A stretch of DNA of 64,000 nt, taken from positions 54,431,432 to 54,495,431 of the forward strand of contig CM067448.1 in assembly GCA_034508935.3 (NCBI GenBank). The letters are read 5' to 3'. Below are positions 46,078 to 64,000 of the stretch, one piece after another; position 1 is the stretch's first letter; each line of letters begins with the position of its first letter. The notes under the pieces are model-generated. The model was not told the origin of the DNA. It did not search any database and was given only the letters and a program-made list of their open reading frames with translations. The translations under genes were made by a program, and so were the position numbers. The stretch comes from Berghia stephanieae. Lineage: Eukaryota > Mollusca > Gastropoda > Nudibranchia > Aeolidiidae.

Positions 46078-46305
46078 TGACACATGGAGAGAAAGATAAA
46101 GTAAGTAAATGTGACTCATATATAAGGGAAGCAACTCAAAACAAACGACGTTTCGGCCTTCTTCAAGTAAAGAGAAATACATTATTGAAGAAGGTCAAAG
46201 GCCGAAACGTCGTTTGTTTTTGTGTTGTTCCCTTATATATAAGTCCTATTTACTCCCTTTATCTTTCTCTCCATCTCATTGGCTCATTTAGGCACCTCTA
46301 GTTCT
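46078..46305. mobile_element. Hairpin element E
   Basis: Two long inverted arms: AAACAAACGACGTTTCGGCC and, downstream, GGCCGAAACGTCGTTTGTTT. Outer sequence AAGTAAGTAAATGTGACTC pairs with the reverse arm. Ends CATTTAGGCACCTCTAG like 7497-7645. Confidence 0.75.
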
Positions 46306-46875
46306 TGTATTGACACAAATACAAAAATATGAGGACTTTATCAGACTTTATCTTCAGGACTGACAAAATAAATACATCGATCAGACTAGAATTAAATCGA
46401 ATCAAATAAATGTTGATTCCATCCCATTCATGACGATTCACATCATACACGATTCTCATGAGCCTAATTGAGTGGAGAAGAGTATTACAATTTATGATTT
46501 GCTGGTCATTGTTGTTATCATATCCTCTCTTTTTAAAAAAAAAAACAAATCAAACCCTGTATGCAAAAAAAAAAAAAAAAGATTTTTCAGACTATTGTTT
46601 CATTGAGATTTAATATTAAATAAATGAGTGCCCGTTTCTAATTGCCTTTTACTTCTTCGCAAATATTGCCAGTTCTCCACTAGAAGTATGTTGAAAAGAA
46701 TCTTTGTTAAGTCTGAAAGATATCAATCTACACATATTTGCTGCCAATGAAAAATTTCACTTACAATGGGATGGATGGTGTATGTCCTTCCGTTATATTA
46801 GAGAGATTTGATGTCCAGGGATAGAGAGAATCCCAGATAAAAAAAAAAAAAATCAGCCTAAAAAGTGGTTTAAGT
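46306..46875. other. AT-rich intergenic stretch
   Basis: No gene or clear repeat. Confidence 0.5.
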
Positions 46876-47097
46876 TTAACTCACTCAATCCTAGAGATTT
46901 TTTTCTACTTTTCAAAATTGAAAAAAAATGTATTTAAAATGAGCATGTGCATAGATAGTTTTATTCAAATTAAGAACATTAGTTTTGATACTACGCCTAT
47001 AATTTGCCTCATAAAAACTGTAATAAATATAGACATGGGGTAAAAGTAACCCCGGGTATACTAAGGATATAGTTGGTGTTAGGGTTGAGTGAGTTAA
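46876..47097 (+). mobile_element. MITE C copy
   Basis: TTAA borders and the TTAACTCACTCAATCCTAG end. Confidence 0.85.
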
Positions 47098-47205
47098 GCC
47101 TGACAAAAAAAAAAGAGGAACTTAAAATTCTGGAAGATAAATGTGTCTTTCATATCCTTAGGCTGCTTTATTCTACTTATACATTTATCCATTTACTCTT
47201 ACACG

Positions 47206-47671
47206 GAGGATTCCATGGTTCAGTTGATAAAGCACTCACTCACAAGCTAAGGGTAGTCATTAAAGCTAAGGGTCCTCATATCGATTCCCCTCCCCCCCCC
47301 CCCTCCTCCCTCCCCTCCTGTCAATCTCTCGCCCATTCGGTAGCTGGGTGAGTCAGATCTGGTGGAAAGTACTTTGTACTAAAATAAGACATTAAGGAGC
47401 AGGTACAGGTATAAGATAAAGAACTGAAGAAAAATACAAGAAGAAAAAAAAAACATATATCCCCAAAAAATCAGTCGACCAGTCAAGGTTGACTGGATTT
47501 TTTGGGGGGATGGTTTGTTTTCTTATGTTTTCCTTTCTTGCTTTGTCTGGCACCTTTCATACACACTTGTTCAGCACTTAACTAGCGTCCCCTTCAAAAG
47601 GGTAGCAAACAATTGCCATTGTCCACTTAAAGTCGTAGAAATCAAGATGAATTCCAGCTCCATGGGCCCTA
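47206..47671 (+). repeat. SINE-D, diverged, with internal insertion
   Basis: Head GGTTCAGTTGATAAAGCAC and body to GGTGGAAAGTACTTTGTA (47380). The body resumes at about 47585 with AAAAGGGTAGCAAACAATTG and reaches CTCCATGGGCC, where MITE F interrupts it. Confidence 0.6.
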
Positions 47672-47886
47672 TAGGGAATGAGATTAGCAGAAGAGTAGCG
47701 TCCCTTGATTGGACGTCACCTTACAGAGAGAACGTCAAAATGGTTTTACGCATGCGTCTCTCTCGTCCTCGCTTTCAGTGAAGTGTCTCATGCCGCACAA
47801 CCAAGATGATGTTCTCTTTCTAATGACTTTTCCGCTCGTGACTTCCAATCAAGGGACGCTACTCTTCCGCTAATCTCATTCCCTAT
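47672..47886. mobile_element. MITE F, complete copy
   Basis: Inverted ends: GGGAATGAGATTAGCAGAAG at the left and CGCTAATCTCATTCCCTA at the right, TA on both sides. It sits inside SINE-D, whose last bases (GCTTTGAAAGACTAC) follow at 47887. Confidence 0.82.
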
Positions 47887-47906
47887 TGCTTTGAAAGACT
47901 ACGCTC

Positions 47907-47937
<31 letters not shown>

Positions 47938-48090
47938 TTATCATCAAGTCCAGCTTGACACGACAAAACAAGCTTGGAAAAAAAAAATGCAAGGACATCT
48001 GGCCAAAATGTGGGATATTCGAGGGGGAAGGAGGAGAAAAGCGAGTGCAAATCCCTCTTACCTTCGACATTGGATAGAAGAGCAGACTAC
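47887..48090. other. (CA)n and G/A-rich spacer
   Basis: Short CA tract at 47903-47937, then unannotated sequence. Confidence 0.5.
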
Positions 48091-48327
48091 AAGGAATGAG
48101 ATTAGCGGAAGAGTAGCACCCCTTGATTGGACGTCACCCATAGTCTGTGACGTCACTGGCGGAAAAGTTATTAGAGAGAGAGAACGTCATGTTGGTTGTG
48201 CGCATGCGTCTCTCGTCCTCGCTTCCGGTGAAAGCGGCTTGAGACACTTCAAAACCAAATTGACGTTCTCTCTGTAAGGTGACATCCAATCAAGGGACGC
48301 TACTCTTCCGCTAATCTCATTCCCTAT
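48091..48327. mobile_element. MITE F, complete copy
   Basis: Inverted ends of about 45 bp. Interior holds CRE TGACGTCA (48148-48155), NRF1-like GCGCATGCGT (48200-48209), ETS-like CTTCCGG and ATTGG/CCAAT boxes. Confidence 0.85.
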
Positions 48328-48649
48328 ATCGTATTAGTATTAGTCTGGTCTAAGACAATGGTAGGCATAAAGAAAGAGTGTCAACGTTCTAATTGGAAAT
48401 GGTTCATAGTTCACCTATTCATCTGCAAAACAAACATGTTTTTTATTTTTAATCTGAAATCGGGTTAAACATTATTGACATATTTTCACATCCTATAAAA
48501 TACCTCATAATTAAGGTGAGCTGTCTGAAGAGTTGTGAAAACTAGATGAAATGTGGCCAAAATCAAATAAATTTATGAATGACTCTTAAAAACTTAAAAT
48601 GGCAAAGAGACAAGTGATCCATCCTCAAGCCTTCAATAATTTAGACAAA
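48328..48649. other. AT-rich intergenic stretch
   Basis: Nothing recognisable. Confidence 0.5.
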
Positions 48650-48884
48650 TTAACTCACTCAATCCTAGAGATTTTTGCTACTTTTCAAGATTGGAAAAAA
48701 ATGTATTAAAAATGAGATGTGCGTAGATAGTTTTATTCAACTACCAGTAACATGTAAAAATTAAGATCAATAGATTTGATACTACGCCTATAATTTGTCT
48801 CATAAAAATTTAATAAATAGGCATGGGGTTAAAGTAACTTTGGTAAACTACGGATATAGTCGGTGTTATGGTTGAGTGAGTTAA
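48650..48884 (+). mobile_element. MITE C copy
   Basis: TTAA-bordered copy with both inverted ends. Confidence 0.85.
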
Positions 48885-49367
48885 ACAAATCTAAATTTGA
48901 CTTTGCACTCATTTTGTCTTTCAAATCCTTCCAGTTGCTTTCTAACTTACAACTCATCAGAACCAACTCCATGAAAATTGCCATTCTGCTGACATTATGA
49001 AATAAATTTCTACAGAGAGTCATCAATCTTTACTTTTCAATCTTTCAAAAACTTTCCTTTGCATGTACAATAAAATATCAAATGTCAATAATCCGTAACT
49101 TACGAACAAATAAATATATGCACATCAAATTGTGATCGACTCAAAACATCTACCTCCCAGCTTGTTTCACTAAATACGAAAAAAATATGGAAGAACAATA
49201 CAAAAATATCACTTGTCATAAACAATAAAATAGACCTTATTACAACAATTTTTACAGAACGATTAAACTCCAACTACTACATCTCCATACAATTTCATAG
49301 ACATCCGCTTTTAAATCTTCCTAACCGCAAACTACAATTTAATGATAAATCTTTTTCAACACCATCA
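48885..49367. other. TMEM208 3' flank
   Basis: AT-rich sequence after the TMEM208 stop. It probably holds the 3' UTR, but no strong polyadenylation signal could be fixed. Confidence 0.5.
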
Positions 49368-58632
<9,265 letters not shown>

Positions 58633-58639
58633 ATTGGTG

Positions 58640-59067
58640 GTAGTTGGAAAATAAAATGTTGGAAGTGTGTACTTAATTTGTTTGTTGTGTGTTGACGTTA
58701 ACGGAAGTTAGATGTTATAAAAGTTTATTAGCGTTATTTCCCTTGTCTAAGATTTTCCACGAATCCCAATTTGGCCTTGAGCGTGTTCCTTGAACATAAC
58801 GAAAAGACCACGAATTATGATGATGGCTGCTAGTTTATGTTTGGAATCAATGGTCAACATACGGAATGATAGTAGTGATGTTGATGATGATGACGACACT
58901 GGTGGCTATAGTGACTGATGATGGTAGTAGTAATGTTCATAAGCAATGTCATTTTTAGTCCAATTGATGGGACTCTCGCGATATGCATCATATTCTTCTT
59001 CTTCTTCTTCTCTTCTTCTTCTTTTATTCTTCTTTTCTTCTTCTTATTATTATTATATTATATATAT
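58640..59067. promoter_or_regulatory. Region upstream of TMEM208
   Basis: Expected to hold the TMEM208 promoter. TAACGGAAGTTAG at about 58698-58710 is ETS-like. No gene seen further upstream; it ends in TTC/TTA microsatellites. Confidence 0.35.
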
Positions 59068-59084
59068 ATTCATCATCATCATCA

Positions 59085-59140
<56 letters not shown>
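59068..59140. repeat. (CAT)n-(ATT)n microsatellite
   Basis: Short CAT tract followed by ATT units. Confidence 0.9.
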
Positions 59141-59141
<1 letters not shown>

Positions 59142-59252
59142 GCGAGCTAAGGCTATGTGACTTGCTCAAGGCCACACAGCGCGACGGGTAGTCGAACTCG
59201 GTACCTTTCGAATAGGAAGCAAAGACCATACCGCTGAGCCACACTGAGCTGT
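59141..59252 (-). repeat. SINE-J, head part
   Basis: Reverse tRNA-like head: AAGCAAAGACCATACCGCTG and GTAGTCGAACTCGGTACC. Confidence 0.7.
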
Positions 59253-59387
59253 TGCGTTAAATGACAATCGTTGCATTCTTTCTTTCGAATGAAACGATCA
59301 TATCCTATCCCAGTGTGTAAAGGTTCGGTTTTTGGTTCACAGCACGATTTAAAATAGATCCACGAGTTCCAGGCAGCGATAAGAAAC

Positions 59388-59656
59388 TTAACTCACTGAA
59401 CCCTAACACCGACTATATTCGTAGTTTACTAGGGTTACTTTTACCCCATGCCTATTTATTACATTTTTATGAGACAAATTATAGGCGTCGTATCAAAGCT
59501 AAAGTTTTTAGTTTTTACATGTTAATGGTAGTTGAAATAAAACTATCTATGTACCTTCATGCTCATTTTTAATACATTTTTTTTTATGTGCTCATTTTGA
59601 ATACATTTTTTCCAATTTTGAAAAGTAGCAAAAACCTCTAGGATTGAGTGAGTTAA
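59388..59656 (-). mobile_element. MITE C copy with internal duplication
   Basis: TTAACTCACTGAACCCTAAC to ATTGAGTGAGTTAA. The TGCTCATTTT-AATACATTTTT block is present twice, which makes this copy about 30 bp longer. Confidence 0.83.
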
Positions 59657-59814
59657 ACGGTTTGCTTTAGGGGGACATTTTGTACACATTTCCTATCCTT
59701 ACCGAAGACGAACGTGATAGTCGAGTGTCATCTTTGTGTAAAGTGCCGATATGTTGTCCTGTGATATGACACTCGCTCTGGGTTCGAGCAACGCTTGGCG
59801 CATAGTTGAGTCCT

Positions 59815-60562
<748 letters not shown>

Positions 60563-61552
60563 CATTGGAAAATGCTCTTACATTCTCTCACCGTACTCAG
60601 GTGTAAAATGAGTACCTGGTCGTTAACAGCATTGTCTCTGTCCTTAATATCGTCTAACAGGCGTTATGCCTTGTCCTACAGGTCAAGTGTTGCTGTTGGC
60701 TTGGGATCCCTTGTAAAGCGCTTTGAGCACGTCCAGTGGGTATTGCTCGATATAAAAACACAAAGGAATAAAGAATATTGGTCAGACTATTGCAATGGTC
60801 AAACCGGCCGTGTGTTTCGTTATACACATGTGTTAAATGGACGCTTTTTCAAAATCGGGAATTAAAAATTATATATATAGATACTTAACTATCTCCTCAC
60901 GGACCTTTCTCCGGAACACTTGATTGTCGATTTCCCCCAAAAAATATGTGATGTACAAACGTTTTCTGATTAATAAAATTGTTGGTTGTATCGTAGCGGA
61001 TGTTAAGATTCTCCTGTAGTTGGTAAGGAGAGATATAAAGCGCCTAGAACGAAATATTTACCACGGATAAGCGCTATCTAAATATATTGCTGTACGCAGG
61101 GGCGTGGCTATATTAGTTGATTTGGTGCCTGGCATCGCATCCATCTTTAAAAAATGGATTACAGCATTTAAAAAATAATAAAACTGAGACAGGGTATATA
61201 TCGCCTCTTATTTTTTTGAGTAAATCTTTTCATTAATTTTTGTTTCTTTCTTTCGTATTTACAAATATACCATATTTTAAGTGATTTTCTTCTGATTCTG
61301 GCACCACCCTATACTGTAAGCATGCCACGCCACTGGCTGTACCTTTTTTTTTAATTATGTTTTAATTCTAGCAACAGCCAGAAGATATGAAGAGATAAAA
61401 TCATGATCATAATGTCATGATGTGTTGAGCTAAATCTGAAAGGATGTTCCAAATATAGTTAACAAAAAATTTTAAAAAACAACAACAAACAAACAAACAA
61501 AAAAAAAAACAAAAAAAACAAGGAAGCAACCGCGACAACCATCTGTTCCGGA
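60563..61552. repeat. Tandem duplication, copy 2
   Basis: Follows copy 1 directly (CTGTTCCGG then TCATTGGAAAATGC) and ends CATCTGTTCCGG. Longer than copy 1 because of a hAT-like MITE at 61097 and a MITE L fragment at about 60945-61030. Confidence 0.8.
61097..61335. mobile_element. hAT-like MITE with paralogous empty site
   Basis: Ends CAGGGGCGTGGC and GCCACGCCACTG are near-inverted. Flanks GCTGTACG (61089-61096) and GCTGTACC (61336-61343) form an 8-bp target duplication with one mismatch. Copy 1 of the surrounding duplication has a single GCTGTACT with no insert (about 60420). Confidence 0.88.
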
Positions 61553-63150
61553 GGAGGACACGGCGAATGAATGCGGGTTGGAAAATTTTCCCCAAAAATG
61601 GACGTTACGGGTTCTTTTTGTTTTCTATCATGTAGAAACCTGCTTATCTTTCGTTGCTATCATGACCCCGCGATAATTCACAACGACACCGAAGCACAGC
61701 ATCAACAGACAGACTTAGTATACTGAATACGACAACAAAAGCAGGTTTGAATTATTTGTTAAGCAGCAGATAGAGAGCTACAATGTAAATTTGTAGAGAG
61801 AAGGCGGGGGGGGGGGGGGGGGGGGAATGGGGGAAAACCCTTGTCTATTGTGTTCAGTTTTATTACAACTATCATTATTATTATTATCATTATTATCATT
61901 GACAATATCAACTACTACAATTTCTGTAATCGTAAAAATATCAACGAATCCAATCATTATCACAGCAGCAGTAGCAGTATAGGGAAAAAGCAGCAGTTGA
62001 GAAAAGAAACAATTGAAAAAAAAAAAAAAGAAAAAAAAAAAAAGATGAAGAAACTTAGACAACAGCAGAAGCAGAAACATCACCGCCGCCGCCACCACCA
62101 CCCACCTCAAGGATCACTCTTGTCACCGTGGGAACGGTCTTAGCTGCCCTATCCCACAGTCGGTAATAGCGATCCACCCCTTGGCTCGTGCCACTGTAAC
62201 TTACCACACCTACCCCATCATTATGATGACACGTGCGCTCGCTCACGCGCTCTCCCCCCAAATCGCACTCAGCCGTCTTCTTTCACATAACAAACACACA
62301 AACACACACGACACACACACCGTCGACGGCGACACAACAGAAAACACTTGGTGCTCTTAAACTGTTTTCTTGCTAGCTATCTATATATAATCACAAAACA
62401 GACGACCTGTGGTCTTTTGTTGCTCTTGTTCATACAACAAGTACAAAAAGTCGGTCACAATGATCAAACTCTAATGATTGTCATGACGCGTTCGAGCACA
62501 AAGATTTTCCATAAATGGAATAGATTGTTTTCTACATCGATGATTATTCCATAGACCAGTCAAGAATGATAACTTTGAATTCATCAACCGTCACTCCTCA
62601 TGGGAAAATCAAGTGCTTGGCAGATCGTGACGAATTTTTGTTTTTCATGATAATTAATGTTGTCCCACAAGGTTGAGGAATATGTGTGCGTTTATTTAAT
62701 TTTTGTTTGTTTTGTTTTTGATTTTTTTTTTTTAGTTTTGTTAACATAGCTGGGCTTTTTTCATGTCTTTTCAATTTATTTTGTTGTAGTTTTGTTTGTT
62801 TTTGGGGTTTTTTTTTGTTTTTTTTTTTGTGTGTGTTTTTTTTTTTTTTTTTGTTTTTTGTTTTGTTACTTTTCTAACAATAACAAATACTTCCTAGATG
62901 TTTATTCATTATTCCGAACTTAACTTTTTTATTCATTTCAAATCCCACTTTTTACATTACAAAGTGACATTATTGCATATTCTTAGACGCATAGTAGACG
63001 GTGGTCAGTTGTTGGCTGACGCGTGTTTGTTCAGTTTCGTGACAATAATAAAATATGTTTCTGATAATATTTATTCTTTTATTGAATAATCTTTCAATTT
63101 TAACATGTTATAGAATATAGACTCCATTACAACATGTTTACGGCCATGTG
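61553..63150. other. Low-complexity region without a recognised gene
   Basis: Holds a poly-G run (about 61806-61826), ATT/CAT repeats, poly-A, then GC-richer sequence at 62080-62345 with CpGs (CACCGCCGCCGCCACC, GTGCGCTCGCTCACGCGC) and a long T-rich part. A minus-strand frame of 68 aa (62261-62055) has no known domain. It could mark a promoter, but no supporting exon was found. Confidence 0.4.
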
Positions 63151-63438
63151 TACGGCTATGTAATCTTGTGCATCGGAAGGTCCAAAGTTTGAGTCCCGCT
63201 CTGAATGGAGCATATTATAGTATCCTTAGATAAGGCTCTTTACTCATATTTTCTCACCGTACTTAGGTGTAAAATGGGTACCTGGTCATTAACAGCGTTG
63301 TAAATGTCCGAAAAAAATGTGTAATAGTATTGCCTAACAGGCGTCGTGCCTGGTCTTACATCTTAAATGTTGCTGTTGGCTTGGGACCCATGGAAAAGCA
63401 CTTTGAGAACATTTTGTTCGTATTGCTCTATATAAACA
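63151..63438 (+). repeat. SINE-B, left arm of an inverted pair
   Basis: Forward copy ending TATTGCTCTATATAAACATG, immediately followed by a reverse copy. Confidence 0.85.
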
Positions 63439-63736
63439 TGAGCTTTTATATAGCACAATATCCACTAAATGTGCTCAAAGCGCTTTACAAGGGGTCCCTG
63501 GCCAACAGCAACACTTAACACGTAGGACGACACATGACGCCTGTTAGGCGATATTACAATTTTTCGGACAGAGACAACGCTGTTTACTGCCAGGTATAAT
63601 TTTACACCTGAGTACGGTGAGAGAATATGAGCAAAGAGTCTTTTCCAAGAACTCAACTATGCGCCGAGCGAGGCTCGAACCCAGGATCTTCCGATCCGAA
63701 AGCGAGTGTCATACCACTAGACCACATAGCCGCATA
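63439..63736 (-). repeat. SINE-B, right arm of an inverted pair
   Basis: Reverse copy starting AGCTTTTATATAGCACAATA. Its tRNA-like head ends at ACCACATAGCCGC. It is one of the best preserved copies and is tail-to-tail with the left arm. Confidence 0.88.
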
Positions 63737-63965
63737 TAGATGCTTTAATTTTTTAAAAAGATAAAAAATTACCCGTTAAACTTTACTTTCCTATATTTTC
63801 ATATCCCTACTTATTAAGGCATATTAATTGATTGCTTCACAATGTTTAACCTGTTATATTGTATAATCTATTCATTCGTTAATTTGGTTGACTGGCATAG
63901 TCACTAGCTACTCCACCCTCCGAATAGATATATTTAATATTAATAATAATAATAATAATAAATAA

Positions 63966-64000
<35 letters not shown>
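63737..64000. other. AT-rich end of window
   Basis: Short AAT and AT microsatellites at the right edge; no gene. Confidence 0.6.

Noticed and set aside
62055-62261. 68-aa minus-strand frame with YSGTSQGVDRYYRLWDRA
   Set aside because: No recognised family, runs into a Gly tract, no splice or expression support. Kept only as a region note.

Overview
This is metazoan nuclear DNA: AT-rich, with GT-AG introns, long introns, abundant microsatellites and at least nine families of dispersed repeats. No prokaryotic, organellar or CRISPR features are present. The protein sequences and repeat style fit a lophotrochozoan, most likely a mollusc, but that placement is an inference.

Four conserved genes can be read exon by exon. 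(1) The last three coding exons of an ABHD4/ABHD5-like alpha/beta hydrolase, + strand, 893-4774; the rest lies left of the window. (2) PFDN4, prefoldin subunit 4, - strand, 24731-20276, three coding exons, 128 aa. (3) NFS1, mitochondrial cysteine desulfurase, + strand, 26143-41177, thirteen coding exons, 455 aa, every splice phase consistent. (4) TMEM208, an ER membrane protein, - strand, 58632-49368, six coding exons, 174 aa. PFDN4 and NFS1 are divergent with about 1.4 kb between start codons; NFS1 and TMEM208 converge. No functional link between the four is evident; they look like ordinary housekeeping neighbours.

The rest is mobile-element debris. There are three tRNA-derived SINE families (called B, D and J here), a roughly 780-bp non-coding repeat (family A), fragments of non-LTR LINEs, TTAA-flanked MITEs (C and L), a promoter-like MITE (F), a hairpin element (E), pogo/Tigger-like elements, one hAT-like MITE with a paralogous empty site, and one 4.7-kb DNA transposon (12556-17268) with 150-bp terminal inverted repeats and a decayed XPG-nuclease-type transposase gene resembling the Academ superfamily. 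Several insertions are nested and can be ordered in time.

The most striking observation is in NFS1. A minisatellite of 28 tandem 47-bp units lies immediately before coding exon 5, and its repeat unit is the exon's own boundary: the last 25 bases of the intron including the AG acceptor, plus the first 22 coding bases. The gene therefore shows its splicing machinery about 29 near-identical 3' splice sites in a row, of which only the last is productive. Almost all the others lead to an in-frame stop at the eighth codon.
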